NCBI GenBank assembly: GCA_018971405.1
Contig: JAGXAX010000017.1
Span: 1-13,082 of the forward strand
DNA from: Alphaproteobacteria bacterium
Lineage (GTDB): Bacteria > Pseudomonadota > Alphaproteobacteria > Micavibrionales > UBA2020
DNA: 13,082 nt
Direction: 5' to 3'
Positions 7,682 through 13,082 of this stretch are shown here, in pieces. Each line of letters opens with the position of its first letter. Positions within the stretch are counted from its first letter, which is position 1. Position numbers and translations under genes: made by a program. The notes below the pieces were generated by a model. The model was not told the origin of the DNA and did no database searches. It saw only the letters and a program-made list of their open reading frames with translations.

Positions 7682-7687
7682 AGTATA
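7682..7687 (-). promoter_or_regulatory. Possible -10 box for ccmFGHI
   Basis: In the ccmE-ccmF gap the minus strand reads TATACT in an A/T-rich patch (7671-7710), unlike the GC-rich surroundings. A -35 is weak (TTCTTT, 16 bases upstream). It could give ccmFGHI its own transcription start, about 60 bases before the ccmF ATG. Confidence 0.3.
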
Positions 7688-7700
7688 TTTTTAACATAAT

Positions 7701-7737
7701 AAAAAAGAATCGGCCCGCCTGCGGCGGAAATGGCGGG
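7701..7737 (-). terminator. Hairpin plus T-run after ccmE (possible terminator or attenuator)
   Basis: On the minus strand a CCCGCC...GGCGGG stem (7732-7737 with 7714-7719), or the nested CCGCC-GCA-GGCGG, is followed after 7-8 bases by TTCTTTTTT (complement of 7701-7708). The gap before the T-run makes it a weak intrinsic terminator, perhaps a partial stop lowering ccmFGHI relative to ccmABCDE. Confidence 0.35.
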
Positions 7738-7776
7738 TAAGCGGCGCGCGGCATGGAACGTGCGGCGCGCAAGGCT

Positions 7777-8214
7777 TCAATGCGCCTGCATGTATTTTTT
7801 CATTTCCGGCGTCATTTCCGGCGGCTGGTATTTGGCATCGTGCTTGGCGAGCACCTGGTCTGCCTTGAAAAGATCCGGGCCGCTCATGCGGCCTTCGACG
7901 ATCACGCCGCGGCCTTCGTGAAACAGGTCGGGCAGGATGCCGGTGTAGACCACGGGAACGGAATCATGCAGGTCAGTGACCGTGAAATGCACGGTGAGGC
8001 CGTCCTTTTTGACGCTGCCTTGCAGCACAAGCCCGCCCATGCGGAAATCGTGGCGAGCGGGCGCCTTGCCCTCTTTCACCTGACTGGGCAGGAAGTAGAA
8101 CAGCAGGTTCTCGCTGAAGGCGCGGAGCATGAGGAAGGTCGCGGCGGAAAGCGCGATCAGGATGACGGCGAGAAAAGCGCCGCGGCGTTTGTGCTTGCGG
8201 GTAAGAAGGCTCAT
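7777..8214 (-). CDS. ccmE: Periplasmic haem chaperone CcmE
   Basis: A 145-residue protein with a basic N-terminus, one membrane anchor (about residues 13-31) and a periplasmic OB-fold. It has the covalent haem-binding motif LAKHDAKYQPP: His125 is the haem-attaching residue and Tyr129 the axial-ligand tyrosine. It is the common HxxxY form rather than the CxxxY variant of CcmE. CcmE takes haem from CcmC and carries it to CcmF after release by CcmAB. It overlaps ccmD by ATGA. After its stop there is a 156-base gap with a hairpin before ccmF. Confidence 0.95.
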   Translation of the reverse strand: MSLLTRKHKRRGAFLAVILIALSAATFLMLRAFSENLLFYFLPSQVKEGKAPARHDFRMGGLVLQGSVKKDGLTVHFTVTDLHDSVPVVYTGILPDLFHEGRGVIVEGRMSGPDLFKADQVLAKHDAKYQPPEMTPEMKKYMQAH

Positions 8215-8360
8215 GCGTCGTCCCCGTCCGCGTCGTCATTCTTCGGCCAGTAGGCGGCGAGGATATTGAGCCCCATGACGATGATTGTGAGCGCGTAAGA
8301 CGGCCAGACGTACATCCAGAAGCCGCCCATCCGCCAGAAGCCGTGGGGGAAGCCGGTCAT
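8211..8360 (-). CDS. ccmD: Haem exporter accessory protein CcmD
   Basis: A 49-residue protein read from ATG at 8358-8360 on the minus strand, beginning MTGFPHGFWRMGGFWMYVWPSY (quoted in parts: MTGFPHGFWR at 1-10, FWMYVWPSY at 14-22). It has one membrane helix (about residues 17-36) preceded by aromatic residues and the WPSY/YVWPSYA-type segment usual in CcmD, and an acidic tail rich in Asp. CcmD stabilises the CcmABC-CcmE complex and helps release holo-CcmE. Position between ccmC and ccmE and ATGA overlaps with both neighbours (8357-8360 and 8211-8214) support it strongly despite its small size. Confidence 0.9.
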   Translation of the reverse strand: MTGFPHGFWRMGGFWMYVWPSYALTIIVMGLNILAAYWPKNDDADGDDA

Positions 8361-9049
8361 GCGGCGCTCCTTTCGATCAGGGTGCGGATATGCTTCAGCA
8401 CCAGCCAGAAATAATAGGACGAAAAAGAGAGCGCCATCATGAACAGCGGGACCAGCATCGAGGGCGCGATCGACGGCCCGCCCTTACGGAAGATGCTGTC
8501 GCCCTGATGCAGCGTCGTCCACCAGTCGACGGAAAATTTGATGATCGGGATATTGACGAAGCCGACGACGGTGATCATCGCCATCACGCGCGCGGCCTTG
8601 CGGCGGTCGGGGATGGCGCCTTTCATGGCGAGGATGGCGAAATAGATGAAGAGCAGCACAAGTTCGGAAGTGAGCCTTGCGTCCCACACCCAATAAGTGC
8701 CCCACATCGGTTTGCCCCAGAGCGAACCGGTGACGAGGGTGATGAAGGTGAACGACGCGCCGAGGCCCGGGCTGCACAAAAGCCAGTATTCGGCGACCTT
8801 GGTGCGCCAGACCAGCACGGCGGCGGCGGAGACGGCCATGGAAGTGTAAATCATCATCGACATCCATGCCGACGGCACATGCACATACATGATGCGGTAG
8901 GCCTGCCCCTGCACGGCGTCAACCGGCGCGAGCATCAGGCCCCAGTAGAGACCCACGGCGCCGAGCACGGCGAATGTCCAGAAAAACCACGGCATGAGCT
9001 TTCCGGCGAGGGGATAAAAGATTTTCGGGGCGGCGAATTTTCTGAGCAT
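8357..9049 (-). CDS. ccmC: Haem exporter/handling protein CcmC
   Basis: A 230-residue inner-membrane protein with about six helices and the WWD haem-handling motif WGKPMWGTYWVWDARLTSE (residues 111-129). Periplasmic histidines His57 (YVHVPSAW) and His181 (WWTTLHQG) flank the motif and are the expected axial haem ligands. CcmC loads haem onto His125 of CcmE. A good ribosome site (GGAG, about 15 bases before the ATG, and AGGA nearer) lies in the short 18-base gap after ccmB. The ccmC stop overlaps the ccmD start by ATGA. Confidence 0.95.
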   Translation of the reverse strand: MLRKFAAPKIFYPLAGKLMPWFFWTFAVLGAVGLYWGLMLAPVDAVQGQAYRIMYVHVPSAWMSMMIYTSMAVSAAAVLVWRTKVAEYWLLCSPGLGASFTFITLVTGSLWGKPMWGTYWVWDARLTSELVLLFIYFAILAMKGAIPDRRKAARVMAMITVVGFVNIPIIKFSVDWWTTLHQGDSIFRKGGPSIAPSMLVPLFMMALSFSSYYFWLVLKHIRTLIERSAA

Positions 9050-9067
9050 GATTCCAGTCCTATACTC

Positions 9068-9739
9068 CTAATCCATGCCGATGCGCAAGGCGGCTGCCGT
9101 GACCAGCGGCCCGACGCCCACGGAAACCACGGCCATGGCGGCGAGAAAATCCCGCGCGGCGGCATAAGAGAGGCCGTTTTGCGACATATCGACCATGGTG
9201 AGGCCGAACAACAGAACCGGCGTGGCCAGCGGCAGTGTGACGAGGATCAGCAACGTGCCGCCCTGCTTCAGGCCTGCGGCGAGCGCCGCGGCCAGCCCCC
9301 CCAGCGCCAGCAGCGTCGGCGTGCCGAGCAAAAGGGACAAGGCCAGCACGAAAAGCGTATCGGACGGCATGGCGTACCAGAGGCCGGTCAGCGGCAGGCA
9401 GATGAATATCGGCAGAATGTAAGCGATCCAGTGCGCCAGCATCTTTACCGCGACGAGAAGCCCGAGCGGTTGCCTTGCTGTCATCAGCTGCTCCATGAAG
9501 CCGTCCTCGACGTCCTCGCGGAAGAGGTTGTCGAGGGATAAGAGAACGGACAGAAGCAAGGTGATCCACAGTGCGGCGGGCGCGAGCAGCGGCACGGCAT
9601 GGTTGGCGAAGGCGAGCGGGAAAAGGCTGGAGACCAAAAGAAAAAAGAACAGCGGCAGCGCCACGTCGCGCCGCTGGCGGAACAAAAGCCTGAGGCAGAA
9701 GAAGAAATAGCGGCGGAGGGTGAAGCCGTTTTCGGTCAA
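9068..9739 (-). CDS. ccmB: Haem ABC transporter permease CcmB
   Basis: A 223-residue membrane protein with about six hydrophobic helices and the conserved cytoplasmic loop LFREDVEDGFMEQL (residues about 73-86), a hallmark of CcmB that couples to CcmA. CcmAB uses ATP to free holo-CcmE from CcmCD rather than to move haem itself. Its ATG overlaps the ccmA stop by ATGA, and its TAG lies 18 bases before ccmC. Confidence 0.95.
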   Translation of the reverse strand: MTENGFTLRRYFFFCLRLLFRQRRDVALPLFFFLLVSSLFPLAFANHAVPLLAPAALWITLLLSVLLSLDNLFREDVEDGFMEQLMTARQPLGLLVAVKMLAHWIAYILPIFICLPLTGLWYAMPSDTLFVLALSLLLGTPTLLALGGLAAALAAGLKQGGTLLILVTLPLATPVLLFGLTMVDMSQNGLSYAAARDFLAAMAVVSVGVGPLVTAAALRIGMD

Positions 9740-10320
9740 GACATCACCATCTCGCGAAGGGTAAACGCGTCGAGATCGAGCCGGTCGTGCGTGGCGACGA
9801 CGGCCGCGCCGCCGTTTTTCGCATGCCGCGCCAGCAGTTCCGTGACGGTTTCATGCGCGCGCGCGTCGAGCGCGGTGAAGGGCTCGTCGAGCAGCCAGAC
9901 GTTCGCCTTCGCCAGCATCACCCGCGCCAGCGCGGTTTTGCGCTGCTGCCCGGCGGAGAGCATGTAGCAGGGCTTTTTGTGATGGGCGCGCTCCAGCCCG
10001 AGAAGTTCGAGCGCTTCCATGCAAGACCTCCTGTCCGGCGCGTAAAGGGAAAGGTTTTCGATTGCCGAGAGTTCCGCCTTGATGCCGTTTTTATGGCCGA
10101 GAACGGCGCGCGTCGCGTCTTCATCCCATGTCACATGGCCGCTTTCGCGCGGCTTCGTGCCCGCGAGCAGGCGGAGCAGCGTCGTTTTGCCGCTGCCGTT
10201 CCGGCCCGTCACTTGCAGAACCTCGCCTGCGGCGAGGCTGAAAGAGACGCGCGTGAAAATCTGCGCCGCACCGTAGCTGTGGCCGAGGTTTTCCACTTTC
10301 AACAGATATCTGCTCGTCAT
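9736..10320 (-). CDS. ccmA: Haem ABC transporter ATP-binding protein CcmA
   Basis: A 194-residue ABC ATPase. Walker A is GRNGSGKTT (39-47), the signature is LSAGQQRK (121-128), Walker B is VWLLDEP (141-147) and the H-loop is THD (His178). All key residues are present. The LSAGQ..R signature and short length are typical of CcmA. The start at 10320 (MTSRYLLKVENLGH) is chosen because the family begins just before this strand and a GGAG lies upstream; a longer in-frame start at 10386 adds 22 residues not expected in the family. It is the promoter-proximal gene of the ccm operon and is divergent from the pseudoazurin gene. Confidence 0.95.
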   Translation of the reverse strand: MTSRYLLKVENLGHSYGAAQIFTRVSFSLAAGEVLQVTGRNGSGKTTLLRLLAGTKPRESGHVTWDEDATRAVLGHKNGIKAELSAIENLSLYAPDRRSCMEALELLGLERAHHKKPCYMLSAGQQRKTALARVMLAKANVWLLDEPFTALDARAHETVTELLARHAKNGGAAVVATHDRLDLDAFTLREMVMS

Positions 10321-10357
10321 GGGGCGCGTCGCTCCGCTGGTCGGGGATGGATGCGCT

Positions 10358-10386
10358 AATATGATAAAATTATGCAGGAGTTTCAA
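10358..10386 (-). promoter_or_regulatory. Candidate promoter of the ccm operon
   Basis: On the minus strand TTGAAA (10381-10386) is separated by 17 bases from CATATT (10358-10363), a reasonable sigma-70 pair in an otherwise GC-rich stretch. Transcription would start near 10351, about 30 bases before ccmA. Confidence 0.35.
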
Positions 10387-10401
10387 GGAATATGACGTCA
10401 G

Positions 10402-10418
10402 CCCGCCGCGGCGGCGGG
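10402..10418. repeat. GC-only inverted repeat in the ccmA-pseudoazurin region
   Basis: CCCGCCGC and GCGGCGGG flank a single central G, giving a perfect 17-base palindrome, just after the 8-base palindrome TGACGTCA (10393-10400). It has no T-run on its flank. It may be an operator or a structure insulating the divergent promoters; I see no known regulator consensus in it. Confidence 0.35.
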
Positions 10419-10459
10419 AAAAGCGGTTTTTGCCCGGGAAGGGCGGTTTCTTTCAAAAA

Positions 10460-10473
10460 TTGACCTGCGTCAA
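10460..10473. promoter_or_regulatory. FNR/FixK/ANR-type binding site upstream of pseudoazurin
   Basis: The sequence is TTGAC-CTGC-GTCAA, a perfect dyad matching the FNR/FixK consensus. A -10-like CATAGA (10494-10499) is centred 30 bases downstream, which is the class II activator geometry (site near -41.5). The predicted start near 10508 leaves a leader of about 37 bases before ATG 10545. This indicates oxygen- or nitric-oxide-type control of the pseudoazurin operon. Confidence 0.65.
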
Positions 10474-10544
10474 GAGGGGTGCGCCCGTGGAGGCATAGAA
10501 AAAGGGGAGAAGGCGAAACAAAACCAACTTTAAGGAGAACGGCA

Positions 10545-11009
10545 ATGAAAAAATCATATTTACAGGCGGCGGCCTGCGTGGCGCTCGGTGCGTGCATGGC
10601 TTTCGCGTCAACGGCTTCGGCCAAAACGGTAGAGGTGCAGGAATTGAACCAGGGCGCCGACGGCCAGTCGATGGTCTTCTCGCCGATGGTCGTGCATATC
10701 AGCCCCGGCGACAGCGTGCATTTCGTCGCGACCGACAAGGGTCACGGCATCGCGCCGATCGATGGCATGACGCCCGCGGGCGGCACGGAGATCACCGGCG
10801 CGGACAACGCCGACCACACCATCAAGTTCACCAAGCAAGGCGTCTACGGCTACCAGTGCAAGGCACACTATGGCATGGGCATGGTGGGGCTGGTCGTCGT
10901 CGGCAAGCCGGTGAACGCCGCGGCGGCGAAAACGGCGGCGGACAGTGCGCCCTTCTTCGCCAAGAACCGGCTGGAAAAAGCCTTCGCCGAAGTTGACGCC
11001 AAAAAATAA
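10545..11009 (+). CDS. Pseudoazurin (periplasmic blue copper electron carrier)
   Basis: A 154-residue precursor. Residues 1-26 form a signal peptide with cleavage near ASA-K. The cupredoxin fold has the type 1 copper ligands His67 (DKGHG), Cys105, His108 and Met113 (YQCKAHYGMGM). The spacings (38 from first His to Cys, then +3 and +8) equal those of characterised pseudoazurins, and two short C-terminal helices follow the barrel as in that family. Pseudoazurins carry electrons in the periplasm, classically from the bc1 complex to copper nitrite reductase or nitrous oxide reductase. Neither enzyme is in the window; instead the gene leads an operon with a porin-like cytochrome and a cytochrome c. 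AAGGAG (10532-10537) decides this start over the longer in-frame start at 10479. An FNR-type box is upstream. Confidence 0.93.
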   Translation: MKKSYLQAAACVALGACMAFASTASAKTVEVQELNQGADGQSMVFSPMVVHISPGDSVHFVATDKGHGIAPIDGMTPAGGTEITGADNADHTIKFTKQGVYGYQCKAHYGMGMVGLVVVGKPVNAAAAKTAADSAPFFAKNRLEKAFAEVDAKK

Positions 11010-11019
11010 ATCTTATACT
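10993..11019 (+). promoter_or_regulatory. Possible internal promoter before the porin-cytochrome gene
   Basis: TTGACG (10993-10998, inside the last pseudoazurin codons) and TATACT (11014-11019) are separated by only 15 bases, which is short for sigma-70. If used, transcription would start inside the left arm of the hairpin at 11019-11055 and remove the structure from the message. Confidence 0.2.
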
Positions 11020-11055
11020 TTTTTCGCAGGCGGCAGAACGCCGCCTGCGAAAAAA
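11019..11055. other. Perfect 16-bp hairpin between pseudoazurin and porin-cytochrome genes
   Basis: Arms 11019-11034 and 11040-11055 are exact reverse complements with a 5-base loop AGAAC. The left arm begins with six T and the right arm ends with six A, so no T-run follows the stem on either strand and a classic intrinsic terminator is not formed. The likely role is stabilising the 3' end of the pseudoazurin message or setting unequal expression within the operon. Confidence 0.6.
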
Positions 11056-11091
11056 GAATCCTGAAGAGATAATTGCAAGAAAGGTACTGCC

Positions 11092-12474
11092 ATGAGCGCT
11101 TCAGCCAGAAAACACCGCCGCGCCGCGCCGAAAACATCCCCGCGTTCCGCGCTGGCCGTAACAATCGTGCCGTTCGCGTCCGCGCTCGTCCTGTTGCCGA
11201 CGCCGGCGCACGCGCTGCCCGCCTTCGCCCGCCAGACCGGCCAGCCCTGCGCCATGTGCCACGTCGGCGGTTTCGGCCCGCAGCTGACGGCGTACGGCCG
11301 CGAGTTCAAGCTCAACGGATATACGTGGGGCGACGTCAAGAGCAGGCTGGAGAACTTCAGCGCCATGATCTTCGGCGGCATGGAACATACCAGCAAAGAC
11401 CTGACCGCCAACCAGCAGACGACCCACTACGGCGCCAACAACAATTGGGCGGTCGATCAGGTGTCGCTCTTCTACGGCGGCAAGATCGCCGGAAACCTCG
11501 GCGCTTTCGCGCAGGCAACCTACAGCGGCACCGGCGATTCCTATTCCTGGGACAATACGGACATCCGTTACGTCCGTGACGCCATGCTCGGCGGCAAGCC
11601 GCTGGTTTACGGCGTGGACGTCAACAACAACCCGTCTCTCGGGGATTTATGGCAATCAACACCCGCCTGGGGCTTTCCTTACGTTTCGAGCGGCCTCGCG
11701 CCGGGGCCGGACTATGCGCCCTATCTGGCGGGCTCGATGGCGCAGACGGTCGGCGGCCTCGGGTTTTACGGCATGTGGAACGACGCCATTTACGCCGAAC
11801 TGACCGGCTACATGGCCCTGCCCGACAATATCCAGCGGCCGCTCGGCGAGACCGTTTCCGGCGCCGACCATCTTTCCGGCGTCAACCCCTACTGGCGGCT
11901 TGCGTACCAGAAGACGCTCGGCCCCAACTATTTCTCCGTCGGCACGTTCGGCATGGACACGAAACGTTATCCGTCGGACACCCGTCAGGACGGCACGGAC
12001 ACCCTGCTCGATACGGCGCTGGACGCAACCTATCAGTACACCACGCCGGACATGAACCATGCCTTCTCGCTCTACGCCTCGGCGCTGCACGAGCATCAGG
12101 ACCTCGGCGCGACCCATGCGCTGGGAAGCTCGACCAACACGACCGACACGCTGAACCAGTACAGCGAGAATGCGTCCTATTACTACAAGAACACCTACGG
12201 GCTCACGGTGAAGCGCTTCGACATCACCGGCAGCGCGGACGCCGGCGCCTACGCCAACACCGGCAAGCCCGATAGTGCCGGATGGACGTTCCAGGCCGAC
12301 TATACGCCGTGGGGCAAGGAGGGCGCGCCGTTCGGCCCCAACGTCAACGCGCGGTTCTTCCTGCAATACACGATGTATAACAAGTTCGACGGCGCAAGCT
12401 CGAACTACGACGGCGCGGGCCGTAGCGCAGCGGACAACAATACGCTATACTTCGGCACATGGCTGGCCTTCTGA
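11092..12474 (+). CDS. Outer-membrane porin-like monohaem cytochrome (Cyc2-like architecture)
   Basis: A 460-residue precursor with a long basic n-region and signal peptide (cleavage near AHA-L at 41/42). Directly after it comes PAFARQTGQPCAMCH (43-57), with one haem c site CAMCH (53-57), then a short cytochrome-like segment ending in LNGYTWG. The remaining 390 or so residues alternate polar and aromatic/hydrophobic residues, are rich in Gly, Tyr, Asn and Asp, and end in YFGTWLAF, a C-terminal Phe typical of BAM-inserted barrels. A single haem at the N-terminus of a barrel is the layout of Cyc2, the outer-membrane iron oxidase, but related barrel proteins of unknown function share the FARQTG..C..CH start; membership in true Cyc2 is unproven. 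AAGAAAGG seven bases upstream supports ATG 11092. It is followed after 18 bases by the cytochrome c gene. Confidence 0.8.
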   Translation: MSASARKHRRAAPKTSPRSALAVTIVPFASALVLLPTPAHALPAFARQTGQPCAMCHVGGFGPQLTAYGREFKLNGYTWGDVKSRLENFSAMIFGGMEHTSKDLTANQQTTHYGANNNWAVDQVSLFYGGKIAGNLGAFAQATYSGTGDSYSWDNTDIRYVRDAMLGGKPLVYGVDVNNNPSLGDLWQSTPAWGFPYVSSGLAPGPDYAPYLAGSMAQTVGGLGFYGMWNDAIYAELTGYMALPDNIQRPLGETVSGADHLSGVNPYWRLAYQKTLGPNYFSVGTFGMDTKRYPSDTRQDGTDTLLDTALDATYQYTTPDMNHAFSLYASALHEHQDLGATHALGSSTNTTDTLNQYSENASYYYKNTYGLTVKRFDITGSADAGAYANTGKPDSAGWTFQADYTPWGKEGAPFGPNVNARFFLQYTMYNKFDGASSNYDGAGRSAADNNTLYFGTWLAF

Positions 12475-12492
12475 CGACAAAAAGGAGATGAC

Positions 12493-12999
12493 ATGAGAGC
12501 TGACCGTCTGGCGAAAACCGCCGTTTTTGCGGTTCTTCTGGGGATGAGCTTAAGCGCGGGCGCGGCGCGGGCCGCGACCTACCACTATATCGGGGACAAC
12601 GGCAAAACCATGAACCCGCCGCCGGCGGGCTGGACGTCGGCCGTGCCGCTGATCGCCAAGGCCGATGTGGCGGCGGGCAAGAGTTATGTGCAAGGCACCT
12701 GCGGTGCCTGCCATACGCTGACCGAAGGCGGCGGTACGCGCTTCGGCCCCGACCTGTGGAACATCGTCAACCGACCGCACGCGCACGTGACCGATTTCAA
12801 TTATTCGACGGCCATGAAGAGCATGCAGATGCGCCCGTGGACTTACGAGGAACTGGACAGCTTCCTGTTCGCGCCGCAGATCCACGCACCTGGCACGCGC
12901 ATGCCGTTCGGCGGGATCAAGGATACGCAGCAGCGCGCCGACGTGATCGCTTACCTGCGCACGCTTTCTGCCCATCCCGCGCCGCTGCCGCGGAAGTAG
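12493..12999 (+). CDS. Periplasmic class I cytochrome c (monohaem)
   Basis: A 168-residue precursor with a signal peptide (cleavage near ARA-A, about residue 27). It has one haem site CGACH (70-74), a GPDLWNIVNRP segment (85-95) and a sixth ligand Met137 in GTRMPFGG, followed by a C-terminal helix ending AYLRTL. This is the mitochondrial/c550-like class I fold. About 40 residues precede the haem site in the mature protein, including a Pro-rich stretch (NPPPAGW, 41-47), longer than in minimal cytochromes c. A strong AGGAG lies just upstream (12483-12487). As the last gene after the pseudoazurin and porin-cytochrome genes, it is the natural periplasmic partner of either; the true donor and acceptor are not visible. 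It resembles the role of Cyc1 in the Acidithiobacillus rus operon only by position, since Cyc1 has two haems. Confidence 0.9.
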   Translation: MRADRLAKTAVFAVLLGMSLSAGAARAATYHYIGDNGKTMNPPPAGWTSAVPLIAKADVAAGKSYVQGTCGACHTLTEGGGTRFGPDLWNIVNRPHAHVTDFNYSTAMKSMQMRPWTYEELDSFLFAPQIHAPGTRMPFGGIKDTQQRADVIAYLRTLSAHPAPLPRK

Positions 13000-13029
13000 G
13001 CGACGGACGTCCGGAACTTCATGACATGA

Positions 13030-13063
13030 AAATGGCGCGGGGCCGAAAGCCGCCGCGCCATTT
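13030..13063 (+). terminator. Hairpin terminator of the pseudoazurin-cytochrome operon
   Basis: Arms 13030-13040 and 13053-13063 are exact 11-base reverse complements with a small inner GGC/GCC stem around CGAAA. The end of the right arm plus flank reads ATTTCTATTATT, a modest T-rich tail. It lies 31 bases after the cytochrome c stop. The rest of the window (13064-13082) shows nothing further. Confidence 0.7.
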
Positions 13064-13082
13064 CTATTATTCCCTTCAGTGA

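Noticed and set aside
8390..9541. 383-codon plus-strand frame
   Set aside because: It is antisense to ccmC and ccmB; its charge-rich composition is the mirror of membrane-protein codons.
10911..11009. Long tail after the pseudoazurin copper site considered as an unusual extension
   Set aside because: Characterised pseudoazurins also end in two helices after the barrel, so the length is normal.
11055..11060. AAAAAAGAATC shared by 11050-11060 and 7701-7711, each next to a GC hairpin
   Set aside because: Only 11 bases match, the hairpins differ, and the strands and contexts differ; chance or simple A-rich sequence explains it.
1..13082. CRISPR arrays, tRNA or rRNA genes, insertion sequences, phage genes
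   Set aside because: No spaced direct repeats, tRNA-like cloverleaf, transposase or phage-type proteins were seen on either strand.

Overview
The window is GC-rich DNA of Gram-negative type, most likely from a member of the Pseudomonadota and probably an alphaproteobacterium. This rests on a complete System I (Ccm) cytochrome c maturation operon, a pseudoazurin with exact ligand spacing, an outer-membrane barrel protein, a PHA-synthase/depolymerase-like hydrolase and FNR/FixK-type DNA boxes. The placement is inference; there is no rRNA or other taxonomic marker here.

Layout. (1) Positions 2-1363 (+): the 3' part of a membrane acyltransferase-3/SGNH O-acyltransferase, cut by the window edge. 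(2) 1434-2027 (-): an Hsp20-type small heat shock protein with an export signal, convergent with the acyltransferase. (3) 2028-2346: an intergenic stretch with an FNR/FixK box, a perfect TATAAT for the hsp20 gene, and a short ORF that overlaps the next start by ATGA. (4) 2347-3489 (+): a PhaC/PhaZ-like alpha/beta hydrolase with a cysteine nucleophile. (5) 3505-10320 (-): the whole ccmABCDEFGHI set in order, mostly with 4-base ATGA overlaps; the only real gap (156 bases) lies between ccmE and ccmF. The 49-residue ccmD is included. (6) 10321-10544: a divergent promoter region with a perfect FNR/FixK palindrome. (7) 10545-12999 (+): pseudoazurin, an outer-membrane porin-like protein with one N-terminal CXXCH haem site, and a class I cytochrome c, closed by a hairpin terminator at 13030-13063.

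How it fits together. The two haproteins of region 7 need the Ccm machinery encoded divergently beside them. A blue copper protein, an outer-membrane monohaem barrel and a periplasmic monohaem cytochrome together have the parts list of the Cyc2-rusticyanin-Cyc1 iron-oxidation chain of Acidithiobacillus. Here, however, the copper protein is a pseudoazurin, of the kind that feeds denitrification enzymes, and the promoter carries an anaerobic-type FNR/FixK box. My best hypothesis is an oxygen-regulated electron conduit across the outer membrane. It is untested and is the most interesting item in the window. A second FNR-type box next to the exported Hsp20 and the PHA-like hydrolase suggests that two separate units here answer to the same low-oxygen signal.
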